Shown here in pieces: positions 37,216 through 49,892 of a stretch of 64,000 nucleotides of DNA. Under the pieces are notes generated by a model. The model saw nothing but the letters and a program-made list of their open reading frames with translations, did no database searches and had not been told where the DNA came from. This stretch comes from Coenobita brevimanus (Eukaryota > Arthropoda > Malacostraca > Decapoda > Coenobitidae). Both the position numbers and the translations under genes were made by a program. Every line of letters begins with the position of its first letter. Positions within the stretch are counted from its first letter, which is position 1. The DNA lies in assembly GCA_032717465.1 (NCBI GenBank), contig CM064632.1:21319925-21383924 (forward strand), read 5' to 3'.

Positions 37216-38430
37216 TTAATCACGTAAGCTGTCTGGATTTTTGCTCTAAATAATCATAGCGACTGTAACTAAGGTAAAACTATATTAATAAAAGGGTCTT
37301 CTCATGATGCTGCGTGCCCAATGTGGGTAGAAAAGATGGAAGTATGCATGAGTAAACAGATGGACGTATGCATGAGTGTGTGCCTGTCCCAGAACGTTTC
37401 CTTTCTTCCTTTGTGCTGAGACCTCCCATCTCCTTAGCGCAGTAAATGTGTGCATTGTTTTTTAATGCTTTACCTAAAATTTGCGTGCATTACAATAAAC
37501 AGGTTGTTTAGGTATTGGTACAGATTTCGGACAGCGTGTGCTGTTCTGTTGTACATTCAACCAAGGGTCGAGGGATTTACGATAGGAATGCCTTTAACAT
37601 TTGATTCACCTACCCGCGTAGCTTATCGTGTTTTCGTTTTCCATTCTGTCTATATTTATCTATCCATCTATGTATATCTGTATCTACCAATCTGTCTGTC
37701 TATCTATCTATCTATCTCTCTCTCTATCTATTTATATGTACTAACATGAAAAGAAACGGTGCCCGATAATAATTAAATTTACATACATGGCATATGATTA
37801 ATGGAAGTAGAGGGATAAGGTAGGCAGGTACATGATTGAGGGTGGAGTGGGCAGGAGGAAGGGCATCCAGACGGCGAAGGACAGAGTTGCATGGCGATTT
37901 GTTCATGATCTGTAAGAGAAAGTAGTCTGGTTGTAGATAGATAGATAGACAGATATTCTTAATTCGTAGGAGTCTTAAGCATGAATAAATCACCCTTTCT
38001 GCCCATTATCTTTTCTCCTTCGTTTCCGCCTCATCAGTCAATAGTGAAAGCGCAAATAAGTGAGCAAATTTTTACGTATATACATCTTTAGACGTCAAAT
38101 ATGAGAACGGCGATTGTTTTTGTGACGTATTTTGAAAGGATTTTGTTCAGCTTAGGAGAGGCCTTTGGTAGTCAAAAAGTTAGTGAAGGTTATATCTAAT
38201 CTGTTCAGTCTGAAAAGTCTATCTCAAGGTGAATAAAATCGTCAGGAAGAAATAAGAATATGGTAAAAAAAAAAAAAAGTCAGCGGATTGAAGGAGTTAA
38301 AATTTCATGGGCCGGCCTACAACATCGATATTACAAAGGACGTGTGGAATACTGTATTATTTATTCAATTTTTGGTGGCAAGAGAGCCTTACTAGCACTT
38401 CTTCCTCAGCAGTTTAGTTTCTTCTTCTAA
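37216..38430. other. Non-genic right-arm DNA with TCTA/TCTG repeats
   Basis: The inverse of 17756-18947. Tetranucleotide TATC/TCTG words lie at 37650-37735. A 99-codon frame at 37450-37749 is not matched by a frame in the left arm. Confidence 0.6.
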
Positions 38431-38692
38431 CACGGTAACATGTGCACACCCCTAATGACTCCGTAACATGTGCTCTCCCTTTCTGACACCGTAACATGTG
38501 CTCTCCCCTTTATGACACCGTAATATGCGCTTCTCTCTTAGGACACCGTAACACCTGCTCTCCTTTTATAACACCGTAACGTGCATTCCCCTTATGACAC
38601 CGTAACATGTGTTCTCTTATGACACCATAATATGTGCTCTTGTGACACCGTAACATGTGCTCTCCGCTTAGGACACTGTAAGATGTGCCGTT
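38431..38692. repeat. 28-bp minisatellite, right copy
   Basis: Units of the type GACACCGTAACATGTGCTCT repeat about nine times with variable linkers. It is interrupted at its edge by the RTE-like LINE. Confidence 0.88.
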
Positions 38693-38707
38693 GTATTTTA
38701 TTTATTG

Positions 38708-41573
38708 TCTATCTATCTATCTATTGCCAGACGCCTCAATCCCGTTTGGGGTGGCCACAAACAAATCGCCTCCAAGTCGCCCTGTCCCCCGCCATTTCAC
38801 TGCCCTGCTCCCAACTCACACCCCTCTCTCATATACCTCTCCACCCCATCCCTCCATCTCATCCTCGGCCTCCCCCTCCCTCTTCCCCCCTCCACCTCAC
38901 TCATATACACTCTCTTCGTCAGTCTTTCACCCTCCATCCTCTCCACATGGCCAAACCACCTAAGTGTGTTCCTCATAACGCTTCCTATCACATCCACATC
39001 CACACCACAACGCTCCTTTATATCCTCATTCGTCAGCCTGTCTCTCCACGTGACTCCACAGGCTCCTCTTAAATAACTCATTTCCACTGCTCTCACTCTT
39101 GACTTGTGTCCTTCCAACAATGTCCAAGCTTCACTTCCGTACGTTAGAGTTGGTATCACAATACTGTCATGTAGTAACTTTTTCACTTCCATGCTCACTT
39201 CCCTGTTTCTTATCACTGCTTTCAAGGAACCAGCAACCTTTCTTCCCTGCTGTACCCTTTCAAGCACTTCACCCTCCAAACCTCCATCCTTACTCATCAC
39301 ACTACCCAAATACTTAAACGTACTCACATTTTCCAATTCCTCACCATCCAACCTCGCTGTACATTCACTAACTTCACCTCTCTCAAAGACCATCACTTTA
39401 CTCTTCCCTACATTCACCTTTAGGTTCCGTTTCTTACACACTCTCTCAAACTCATCCACCAAGCCTTGCAGCTCCCCTTCGTCTTCACTCAACAACACAG
39501 TATCATCTGCAAACAACAGTACAGGGAGTTTCCAAACACTATCCTCTCTCACCAGGGCCACTCCAACATCCACTACCCTACCTTGTACCTCTTTTATTAC
39601 CCCATCCATGTACAGATTGAACAACCATGGAGACATGACACATCCCTGTTTCAAACCAACTTTCAAAGAGAAAAATTCACTTAGTTCACCATGCACACGC
39701 ACTGCAGCCTTCGCACCATCGTACATACTCTTCACAGCATTCAACAACTTCCCATCTACTCCATATATTCTTAACACTTTCCACAATCCTTGTCTATCCA
39801 CCCTGTCATATGCTTTCTCCAAATCCATGAAAGCCGCATACAACTTCTTTCCCTTCTCTAGAAACTTTTCCACTAAAGATCTAAGAATGAATATCTGATC
39901 TACACAACCTCTTCCCTTCCTAAAGCCTCCCTGTTCTTCTCCAACTAATTTCTCTGTTCTTTCTCTAACTCTGTCTATAAGTATCCTACCATACACTTTT
40001 CCTATTATACTAAGAAGACAAATGCCCCTATGATTACCACACACTTCTTTTTCCCCTTTTCCTTTGTACAAGGGAATAATTATACCTGACTTCCAATCCT
40101 CCGGGACTCTACCTTCCTCCCAGGCCAATCTGCACATCTTCCACATCCATTCTACTACTATCTCTCCCCCATGCTTCAGCATTTCACCACACACTCCATC
40201 AATTCCTGGGGCTTTCCCCGATTTAACTTTCTTCATTGCTTCCACAACTTCTATCCTACTGATTTCTTCCTGTCTTCTCACCTCCCTCCTTCTCCCAGCC
40301 ATTCCCCAGCCACTTATACTCGCATTACTTCCATCCTCTACGTTCAACAATTCCTTAAAGTGTTCTCTCCATCTGCTCACTTTTTCTCCCTTCTCCACTA
40401 GTAATCTACCATTTTTGTCTTTCACTCCCCTGCTAACTTCACTTCCACCCTGCCTTACTCTTTCCACTTCTCTCCAGAACATTTTCTTACAGTCCCTCCA
40501 CTTTACACTCAAATTCCTTCCAAATTCCTCATCCACTCTCTTCTTACTCTCTCTTACTAATCTTTTCACCTCTCTCTTCCTTTCCACATATAACTCTCTC
40601 TTCCGCCTCTCATCTTCTTCCACGCCCCTATTTCTCATCCAATCATTGTATGCTTTCTTCTTTTGTGCCACAGCCTGTTTCACCTCTTCAGTCCACCACG
40701 CTGTTCCTTGCACCCCCCTCCGTCTTCTCTTCCTTCCACACACCACATCACATGCTGCACATATTTCTTCTGTAAATATCTTACACATACCTTCCACATC
40801 TCCCATCTGCTCCAATTCATATTTGCCCAATCGTTCCTCCACTTCTCTCTTATACTCTGCCTTTTCCTCATCCTCTTGTAACCTTTCCACTCTCCTTGCA
40901 ACTACTCCTTCCTCTCGTCTTTCCCTTCTTCTATTCCTCCATCTTACTTGCATCCTAATTCTGGCCACCACCAAGTAGTGGTCAGAAAGTCCACTCCCCC
41001 AACCTCTATACACTCTTGCATCCTTTACACATCTTCGCATCCTTTCATCCACACACACATAATCAATCATTGCCTTCCTTTCATTCAGTTCACAACCCAC
41101 CCTTCTCATCACTCGCCATGTATACCTGTGGATCATTTTATGCCTGAAGAGGGTATTGGCTATCACCAACCCCCTCCCAGCACAAATGTCCACTAACGCA
41201 CTCCCATTCTCATCTATCTCAGCAGGCACACCCCACTCACCAACTATTCCATCCACCTTCACATTCCCAACTTTACCATTCATATCACCAATCAAAAACA
41301 CTCTCTCATTCCTTCCAAACTTTTCCATGCACACTTCCACATTTGTCCAGAACTCTTCTCTCACTCTTCTAGCACGATCTTGCGTTGGTGCTTACACACA
41401 CACAATCGCCCACATTTGTATTCCAACTTTCAACTTTACCCACACAATCCTTGACCCAACTGATCCATACTGTCTTATGCTCTTCTTCCATCTTTTACTC
41501 ACAACTATACACACTCCTTCCTTTGCCCTCTCATTCTCATCTACTCCTGCACATATACCCCATCCATACTCCC
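38708..41573 (-). mobile_element. RTE-like LINE, 5' truncated, 8-bp target duplication, right arm only
   Basis: ATTTATTG flanks both ends (38700-38707 and 41574-41581), and the left arm near 17420 has the single target. The minus-strand 3' end finishes in an ATAG tetranucleotide tail, as RTE-type elements often end in short tandem repeats. The 5' end lacks the first part of the endonuclease. A related 3' fragment is at 55216-55590. Confidence 0.9.
38797..41364 (-). pseudogene. RTE-like endonuclease/reverse transcriptase, 855-codon frame
   Basis: The longest real coding frame of the window. Residues 1-145 are the C-terminal half of an AP endonuclease (FLIGDMNGKVGN, then a WR-rich block, then GLSDHYLVVARI). 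The reverse transcriptase follows at about residues 380-660: KSGKAPGIDGVCGEMLKHGG, HRGICLLSIIGKVYGRILID, FMDLEKAYDRVDRQGLWKVL, GLKQGCVMSPWLFNLYMDGV and LLFADDTVLLSEDEGEL with intact catalytic Asp pair. The tail has LRWFGHVERMEGERLTKRVY and RGRGRPRMRWRDGVERYMRE. Upstream, the same frame runs on past a single UAA near 41385 into more endonuclease (MWAIVCV, stop, APTQDRARRV). A small shift near 38820 replaces the usual end, which should finish near GHPKRD. It is recent but not intact. Confidence 0.88.
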
Positions 41574-41581
41574 ATTTATTG

Positions 41582-42499
41582 TATCTTGTTTTAATCTCGA
41601 TATTTTCGTCAGTAACAAACAACCTGACTACGGTATATTCATCCCTACAACTCACCACAACGACCATCACGTCTCTTCTCACCACAACCACAACATTGAC
41701 ATAGATGTTGTTATTGCTGATGATCATACTATACACCATTGCTCATCTGAACATGAACCTGGTGGACTGTGCGGTGGAGTTACCCTTGTCCTGTTGTCCA
41801 CCATCTCCTTTCAAGAGACCGACAGGGAGGTGAAGGACGTTTGTATAACTAGGCAGCGAAGTTGTCCTGCTATATCGGTTCAAGCACGTGAAGCCGTCCC
41901 TTTCCACCACACAGAGGAGTAATGTGCAAAATAAATCGCTAAGGTAGAGGGAAAATCCTAGACCAAATCTTAGCCAGCCGACCTACCCCGCCCATTTTCA
42001 CGTAGAAATAAATCCTAGCCCGTCAAGCCCATTACCCATATTTAAAACCCCCCTTCTCCTCCCTTTCCTAGTCCATGTATCCACTTACACATCAGTTCAT
42101 CTGTCTATCAGTCAGCTCTTTTATCCGCCTTGCTATCCATATACCCGTGGCCTCATCCATTTATCCAACGACCCGTCCATCCACCTATGTGTTTATTCAC
42201 CCAGTTATCCATGCATTAATCCATCTATCCGTCAGCTGAGTCATCCTTTTATCAATGCATTTATTTCTCTGTCCATTATCCATCTATCCGTCCTTTTCTC
42301 TGTCCATCTGTCTACATATTTATCCATCTATCTCTCCAACCATCTGTCTACCCATTTATCCATCCATCTATCCACCCATCAAGTGTAACACATAAAGCAA
42401 ACAACCTGTCGCAGCATCAGTCTTGGGCTCTGTGGTGCTCTAAGCTGGTGATTATTTCGGGATTACGTATCGGGACGAACCGAGTAGCCTCCGAGCTAA
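41582..42499. other. Non-genic right-arm DNA with CCATCTATCC words
   Basis: The inverse of 16500-17430. Degenerate CCATCTATC and CCATTTATCC words fill 42060-42380. No gene. Confidence 0.6.
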
Positions 42500-43349
42500 T
42501 GAGGTGTTGGGTCGATGTGGGTGGTGGTTGTGGTGAGCAGGGTGGTGGTTGTGGTGGGGAGAGTGGTGGTTGTCGTTGTGATGAGTTGTGGAGAGGGATG
42601 TGGTGAAGGTGGTGGTTGTGGTGGATGTGGCAGTAGTGAGGGTAGTAATTGTCAGTGTGATGATTTATAGGAGGGATATGGTAAGGGTGGTGGTTGGGAT
42701 GGATGTGACTGGTAGAGGTGATGATGGTTGTAGTGGCTGTGATGGTTTGTAGGAACAGTTGTGGTGAGTGTGGTGGAGTAGATGTGGTGGTGGCAAGGAT
42801 GGTGATGGTGATGACAGTGGTTGTGATTGTTTGTAGAGACAGTTATGGTGGTGATGGTGATGGTTGTTGTTGTGGTTATGATTATTTTTATGGATAGTTG
42901 TGGTGAGCATGATGCTGGCAGCCATGGCTGTGATTGTGGTGAGTGAGATGGTGATGGTGGTGGTAATTATAATTTGTAGCGATGAATAAGTTGAGGATGG
43001 TGACAATAGTGTTTGTGATATGGTTTTGGTAGGGTAATGGTGGTGGTGGTCCTGGCGGTTGTAGTTGTGGCAATAGTGAATTAAGGGTATGGGGTGGTGG
43101 TGGGGGATGATGACTGTGATTGTTGTAAGGAGGGTAGTGGTGGTGATGGCTGTTGTAGGTGGAAGTGGTGGTCATCGACGTGGTAAGAGGTGATGGTGAT
43201 GGTGGTGGTTGCGGCCGTGGTCATAGGTGGTGGTTGTGATTTGGCTGATGGTGGTGGTGATGGTGGTGATGGTTGCCGTGGTTGTGGTGTGAGCGGTGGG
43301 GATTGTTGTGGTGAGTAAAGTTGTTGTTGTTGTTGTTGTTATTTAACCG
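42500..43349. repeat. GTG/GGT-rich tandem-repeat field, right arm
   Basis: The inverse of 15300-16480 without the 43-bp expansion. It starts at the end of the LINE remnant, here a (GTT)n at 43320-43340. Confidence 0.85.
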
Positions 43350-43790
43350 CGGTCATCCCTGGCCAAGCAGACCTGTCGACCGAAGGTAAACAACTGTCCC
43401 TATGGAGTCATCCCACAAGTTCCCTACACAATTGATTTGTCTGCGTCTGAGTGTGCAATAATCTGTACAGTGTTCTTCAATGAATGTTATGTTTTGTGGG
43501 TCTATTCTATAAGCGGGGAAGGTGTCAACTGTGACTCCACCCAACCCATGTCTAAGCTAACTGAGGAGGGCTTGGTGATGTCCTGCTCTAAGCCTAACCA
43601 GGTGAACCCGATCAGCTCTATTTAAGGATACCTCTGATGGGTGGATGTCAGGAGGGGGGCTTGTAGTATAGTGTTCTGATCGAGGTGTTGTATTGCCCTG
43701 CGCATGAATTGATTATGTAGGTGTTTCTTCATTGATAGTGTTGGATTGTCTGGAGGTGGTATGTTACTGAAGAGAGTCCGGTAACGTTTG
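43350..43790 (-). pseudogene. C-terminal remnant of the second LINE type, right-arm copy
   Basis: The minus strand encodes GVTVDTFPAYRIDPQNITFI and VGNLWDDSIGTVVYLRSTGL, as at 14866-15300. A few differences and its own stops show independent decay since duplication. Confidence 0.6.
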
Positions 43791-43864
43791 TGTAGTGATT
43801 GTAATATGCATAGTTATGTTGTGCCCTCCTCCCCTCCCCCATTCTCTGTCTCTGTCTGTCTGTC

Positions 43865-43936
<72 letters not shown>

Positions 43937-44227
43937 CACTGATTTATGGGTCTATTAGGATGGTGATGACGGGGAGGTGACATGAAGAGATACACCCACA
44001 CCCCACATTTCCCTACACCCACCACACTCACACTCTCTCCTTTACGTCCACAATCCTTCACAAACTTTTGCACTACACACTCAAGACACACCCGCTCCCA
44101 CACCCTCCCTCCCTCAAACACACACTCTCATAATTATTTTCACTCCCCAGCACCCATTCTGTCTGCATTTTCCTAAACTATCCACTTCCAGTTCCCACAC
44201 TTGTATTCACATACTCACATCCACACC

Positions 44228-44310
<83 letters not shown>

Positions 44311-44320
44311 TTCACTGCTG
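43791..44320. repeat. CT and CA microsatellites; empty site of LINE copy 2
   Basis: (CT)n at 43880-43932 and (CA)36 at 44233-44305. The CA tract and its two flanks are the uninterrupted version of the site occupied by LINE copy 2 in the left arm. Confidence 0.9.
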
Positions 44321-44894
44321 ACCTTATATTTTTTCTTATTCCAGCCATTAATAAATCCCACTACAGTTCTTTCTTGGAAGTATTAATTTCAATATGATCG
44401 GCGACTTTTATTCGTGCATCCTTCAAACGAGTTATTCAATTTAGGAGAGACTTTGGATTTGGGGGCAGTAGATAGTCTTGTTTAACATCTTCATCATATC
44501 CTTCCTGATCTAAGTCGTCTGAACTTAATTAAAAAATAAGCATGTACTTCCCCCAAAAAAGAGATTCTGTTTAATTCTTTGTGTCCGGAAACGTCATTTT
44601 TATTTATTCCAGTTGCTACCAAACGATCATATTCATTATTGAAAAAAAAAAAAAAAAGACGTCACAGGGTTCAAGGGGTTCAAAGTGTGTTATGTGTAAG
44701 GTGAATTATTATTTTTTAAAGAATCTACTATATTCTATTTATTTAAACTTGGACTACAATTATGATCATTCCTTCCTTAATAATTTCACTGTGGCTGCAA
44801 CACTTGGGCTCTTGACTGAGCTGAGGGAAATCCTTCCAGTCAGAGGCTCCCAGATCTGTCTCAGGTAACCTTTTCTCTTCTACGAGTACACCTG
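44321..44894. other. Non-genic right-arm DNA
   Basis: Pairs with 8410-9040. It has a 15-bp A run at 44643-44657. The left hairpin at 8918-8956 is not formed here. Confidence 0.6.
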
Positions 44895-45110
44895 CGTCCG
44901 TATTCTCTTCGATTGAGGAAGCTCCCTAACACCTTTTCCTAAATGATTAATTTTGTTTATTACACCATACTGTCCTCATCTGTGTTACATAACTCTTGCA
45001 ATATTACTGTACTCTGCATACACAACGTATGAAAGGATATTAGCCAATAATATCCAAAAATTAATTGCAATGGAAGAGGTGTTAGGGAACTTCCTTAACC
45101 AAAGAGAAAA
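44895..45110. mobile_element. Fold-back family A, copy 5
   Basis: The right-arm partner of 8190-8405, with GGAAGCTCCCTAACACCTTT and GGTGTTAGGGAACTTCC ends. Confidence 0.78.
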
Positions 45111-45999
45111 CAAGTCCTCGTGATTCTGTTTAGGGTATCTTGAGACGATATTGCTCAGGTGAGAGATAACCTGGGAGTCGAAGGGTTGAGTCTAATTCAA
45201 AATTATAACAAGAAAGTACAGTAACACTAGAATAAGGTGCTAATCACGAATGGGAGTTTTAGAAAGGAGGAGGGGCCGGTATAGTGTCTTATTCTGCCAT
45301 TGAGCTACGAAAACAAGGCTACAAAAGGAAGAAATTCTCAGACAAATCAAGTGGATGGGCAATATTACATTTTTCTTCATTTCCTTCTCTCTCTCTCTCT
45401 CTCTCATTAATCGCACTTTCATACCTTACATCGAGGCGACAGTTAATATCTGACGTGTAATTAAGTTTCATGTAAGAAAATTTCAAAAGGTGAGGAATAC
45501 TGAGAACTTTGTAATGATAAAATGTCAGTATATAACACCGGCTGTTTTTAATTAAGGTCATGGCAGCGCCCAAGCTTCTTCTTTTTTTTTTTTTGGTCAG
45601 TTTTTCAGGAATACTGAGTTTTGTTCGCGTTTGAGGTTATCGTATTTTTTCATCCGCACCCTCCCAGAGAGAGAGAGAGAGAGATTCAATCTAGCTGGCA
45701 AATGCCTAGTGCATTTTTTTTTTCTCTACCGTGGTCCAGATTTTCGTTCATTTTTGCAGCTCATTTCACGTAAATAAGTACCAGAATGAAACAGTGTTAT
45801 GACATTACATCATTTCCATAGCACTTGTTCGTGACTAGCATCGTGGTCTCGTATGAATATATTGTTTCCAACTTGGAATTCAAGATGGAGAGACGGCAGT
45901 TTTAGGCTAAGTAAAACTGAAAAAGTTATAGTTGATTCTTTCAGTACTCAGGAGCTATATTGATTAAAGCTTAATATTGCCATCCCGATCTGCGCGCCG

Positions 46000-46044
<45 letters not shown>

Positions 46045-46237
46045 TCCACCGGTATGCTACTCTTGGTACCTTTGCCTGAATTTCAGCGAGAGAAGAGATC
46101 CACAAAAGTCCACCCGTGTTTACTTTGACATCAGTGGCTGGCGTTGGAAAAGTGTGTTGGACCAAGCCCGACCATAAAATTAAATTTATCTCCCCGGTGG
46201 AAAACTAACTGAAGGTGATACTTTCTTGCCATCTCCA

Positions 46238-46272
<35 letters not shown>

Positions 46273-46587
46273 ATGTATGTTTCACTTTACCTTTTTGCCC
46301 TCATGTACCCCTCCTGCTTGGCTTTCAGCAACAGCGTTCCCAAGAGTGTTCGTGATTGTATTGACTGGTAAAAAAAAATATTTTAAATAGAAGTATCAAT
46401 AAAAAAATAAAATAAATAAGTAAAGGAGCCCTGACCACTCTAGAATAACTCCATCAGTTGAGCTGAAGCCAATGTCAAGAAACGAAATCGGACAGGAGTT
46501 GTGTGTATACTAAATGAATACTACTACACTATTGATGATGGAATTAGTATGTCTGAATAGTATACCCAAATTCATGGTTTACTTTGG
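45111..46587. other. Non-genic right-arm DNA with family B and CT runs
   Basis: Pairs with 6640-8190. Family B is at 45730-45905 (GCACTTGTTCGTGACTAGCA and AGATGGAGAGACGGCAGTTT). CT tracts lie at 45390-45404, 46010-46041 and 46244-46269. Confidence 0.65.
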
Positions 46588-46784
46588 CTCTTATTCTCAT
46601 CGATCGAGGAAGCTCCCTAACACCTTTTTCTCAGCAATTTATATTGCCCATTACACCTCACTGTACTGTGCATCTCCATCATTCAGCACAAATACTTGCC
46701 AAAGGATATTAACCAGCCGTATCCAAAAGTAAATCGCTAGAGAAAAGGTAATAGGGAGCCTCCTTAACCGACGTGAATACCGGC
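46588..46784. mobile_element. Fold-back family A, copy 6, right arm only
   Basis: The left arm near 6630 joins the flanks without it, so this copy inserted after the arms separated. The ends read GGCTCTTATTCTCATCG and, in reverse complement, GGCCGGTATTCACGTCG. This places the element ends near these bases. Confidence 0.8.
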
Positions 46785-47084
46785 CTCTGTGTCACAATAT
46801 GCATGAAAATGACATGGGAATATTCTGAAGGTAAAAGAAAAAAGACTTAAAAATAGATAGCACTCTAATCCGGCTGCGTCCTAAAAACAACGGCGTTATT
46901 GTTATTATTTTGATATACTGTATTTACATCTCTTGTATCACCTGGAGATGATTCTATTCAGCTTAGAGAGGACTTAATGGTTACTGAAGACCTTATCAAA
47001 CTGCACCGGCTTAAAAATCTACTCTAAGCTATAAAAAAAAAAAAAAAAAAAAATATGGAGATGTGAAGAGCCAAAAAGTTACTA

Positions 47085-47735
47085 CTGCGCATATTCCCGT
47101 CGGGTAAGGAAGTTCCTTAACACGTTTTCCTTATCGATTTATATTGGTTAATACACCTTGCTCACCTCCTTTATGTTAAATAATGCCATCCAATATGGCT
47201 ATGCTCTGAATAAATAATACAGGAAAGATATATATAATAACAGAACAGAGGAAGTTAAAACAAATGAATAATAAAAAAAAACATACGCCAGATTATAGGT
47301 GTCCTCCATTCATTAAAAATAAAAATCCATACACCAGATTACAGGTGTCCTCCATTCATTAAAAAAAAAAAAAAAAAATCTTTAACAGTTGGACTTGAAC
47401 AGCCATAGGTTGAAGACTGAGAGGAAACCACTATGGGGAGGCGAGTTCCAAAGAGATGCAGTTTGGAGAATAAAAGAATTCTGATAGGCAGAAGTTCTCC
47501 AATATGGCAGTGTGACATTCCAATCATGAGTGCTACCAGATGCCCGTGTAGCGCGGGCGAAGGCATGGAGAGGTGGCATAATGGATGAAACTTCGTTTGA
47601 GCATTTGCCATAAAATTATCTGTAAAATAATGCAAGGGAGGCAACATTTCTTTTTACTTGTAGGAGAAGTAGTTCATTATAGCCAAAAATAGATCGCTAA
47701 GGAAGAGGCGTTAGGGAGCTTCCGCATCCCATTGA
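47085..47735. mobile_element. Fold-back family A, copy 7, split by a LINE fragment
   Basis: One end is 47090-47225 (GGTAAGGAAGTTCCTTAACA) and the other about 47660-47735 (GGAAGAGGCGTTAGGGAGCT). In the left arm the same copy is unbroken at 6105-6309. The break is filled by 47285-47650. Confidence 0.7.
47285..47650 (-). mobile_element. 3' fragment of another non-LTR element, right arm only
   Basis: The minus strand encodes WRTSAYQNSFILQTASLWNS and FLSVFNLWLFKSNC before a stop, like the last residues of a LINE ORF2. It is followed by a tail with a direct repeat of TACAGGTGTCCTCCATTCATT-like sequence (about 47294-47365) and A-rich DNA. It is strongly 5' truncated. Confidence 0.65.
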
Positions 47736-48470
47736 CGTATGGGTATGTCGCAACATTTTGTCACAGCTGGTCCTGTCGACGTACTGGTACATCACGCAAT
47801 TGCAAGGTTCATAATTTGCAAAATTTTCAATTTTCGCACGTGATTTTTCGTACATGTACACGGGACACCTTCTTCTATTCCTCTACAAGATGCCAGGCAG
47901 GAACAGTGCCTTACACCACATAACCTCCTCCCCCCGCACGCCATTGTCTCAGCAATTCACCTGTTACCAGTGACCATGCCAATAAAGACATTCAGGGCCA
48001 GAGTGATTCCCCAATCAATGACAATGTGGAGAACAAAGTTTATGTAGCATTAGAGGAAGAAACAGTCAGAAATGATGATCAGGTAATGTCGCCAAAAAAG
48101 GTCAGGTATGTTGATGAGTTAGTGAGTGAAACAATGCTTATTATGCCTATATTACTGTTTGAAAACCAATATACTCTCGTACTACATATAAATTCGTACC
48201 AAATAAATAAATAAATACCGTTTATGAGTGGTGTGGAATAGTTACCCTCCCATAGAACTCGTTTTCTTTGGAGCCAGCCTGATAGAAAACCCAGTGAGGT
48301 AAGGAGGTACTGCTACCTGTATTGTGTATTTTAAACCTCAGGTGAGCGATTTCTCTACGAATTTTCGATGTTTCTTACCAGAAGTGGAGGTTTTAGCCAA
48401 AAATTTTTTTTCCAAAATAGCTCGGGATTGGGGGGTGTCGGAGATGCGAAATAGCTCGGGACGGGACGGG
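47736..48470 (+). other. Right-arm-specific segment with a protein-like open stretch
   Basis: No left partner exists between 6050 and 6110. From 47924 to 48214 one plus frame stays open for 96 codons with an acidic, non-repetitive composition (NDNVENKVYVALEEETVRND, then MSPKKVRYVDELVSETM). I do not recognise the family. It could be a transposon ORF remnant or a lost exon. No splice or promoter evidence can be claimed. Confidence 0.4.
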
Positions 48471-48779
48471 TTAACCGACGAAAATACGAGCCTGCGTCTC
48501 AGTGAAGGGGCATATTTAAGCCGTGCTCTCCTGGTATTAGGAGGCTCCCAGTACTGCTGATCATTTCATTTTTTTTTTTTTTTTACATATACCGCAAAAC
48601 ATCCTCAGTCTCATGACGTGTTTTTCATTTTATTTTTGCTGTCTCCAGATTTCTTCGTTCAGCTTTGGAGACACATTGGAATTGAGGTGGTTAGATTCAG
48701 CATTGATTTACCCTTTATCTCATTCCCCATTCACCACACATCTGTTTCTGTTGCATTCACTATTATATCTGTCTGTCTA

Positions 48780-48783
<4 letters not shown>

Positions 48784-48818
<35 letters not shown>
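48784..48818. repeat. (CA)n microsatellite, partner of the 5' edge of LINE copy 1
   Basis: The left-hand flank matches the sequence beyond 5829 in the left arm. The right-hand flank starts the 4.5-kb block that is missing in the left arm. Confidence 0.92.
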
Positions 48819-48820
<2 letters not shown>

Positions 48821-49121
48821 CATTAATGAGGCTCAGGTCTTAAATCCAGCAGCTCTTGATATCATTACAGACGCGGGAGAAGTATAATGAAAACTCCTAG
48901 AGCTGGAGGCAGGTGCGAAGGGCTATTGTGGAGACCTAACTCCTTCAGCACCATGACTTTTTTTTGTACTACTCGATGTTTTAATTTGACTCTGGCAAGT
49001 TGCTTTATGATGGAGAAATTTATTGGCGTGTCTTGATAACCCTTTTCGTTTTCAGAGATTATACACAGGATAAATATAATCATCCAGAGATTTCAAGGAT
49101 ATAATAAATAAAATAGAAATT

Positions 49122-49166
49122 ATGCCATCGTCATCATCATCATCTTCATCATCATCATCATCATCG

Positions 49167-49197
<31 letters not shown>

Positions 49198-49215
49198 TGT
49201 CATTGTCATCGACAT
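49122..49215. repeat. (TCA)n microsatellite
   Basis: An imperfect TCA run with TCG and TTG variants. The plus frame gives poly-Ser, which is not a gene. Confidence 0.9.
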
Positions 49216-49717
49216 CGTCATCACAACCACCGTTTGCTCAATCACATCCTCCAGTCACCAGTACTACAGTCACCATTATTACAATCATTATGACTTTAAC
49301 ACCAACAATAACACACCTGCCTAAATTTACCGTAGCACTTCTTTGTTACTAGCACCATAGTTTTGTATTACATTCTTCCTACAACTCATTGGTAGAACAA
49401 GATAATACGACGGCTCTACCTCCTCGCCATAGCACTTCTTCGTGACTAGCATTGTATTTTAGCGTTCATCTTTTATTGCAACTCAGCGTTCAAGATATAA
49501 GGCAATTTTGAGGCCATGTGGACGGGGAATATTAAATGGAACCAGAAGGAGCCTAAAAAAATCAAAATAAAAAATAGTATAAACGTTAGACAAATATTGC
49601 TTTTAATCCGGTGACATATTTTTCTGTTTTGGTTTTTCTGATCTTTTAACCTTATAGCCTTGTCGAACAGGCAGGGTCAGATACAGCCCCGAGGAGCCCC
49701 GGGACTACGTGACGCGA

Positions 49718-49892
49718 ATTTATTTTTGGTTATTGCTGGTTAATATCCTTTTGCAAGTTATCTATACAAAGTGTGGCGATAATAGAATGGTTTATGACAC
49801 GGAGAAGGACAGTAAGGTGTAATAAGAAAAATGAGTCGCTAGGAAAAGACATTAGGAAGTTTCCTTAGCCGACCATAATACGGGCCTACATG
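49718..49892. mobile_element. Fold-back family A, copy 8, one end missing
   Basis: The core GGTTAATATCCTTTTGCAAG and one end (GGAAGTTTCCTTAGCCGACC) are present. The opposite inverted end is absent. Confidence 0.65.

Noticed and set aside
39104..40978. Plus-strand frames of 264 and 304 codons
   Set aside because: They are shadows of the minus-strand RTE-like reverse transcriptase frame at 38797-41364.
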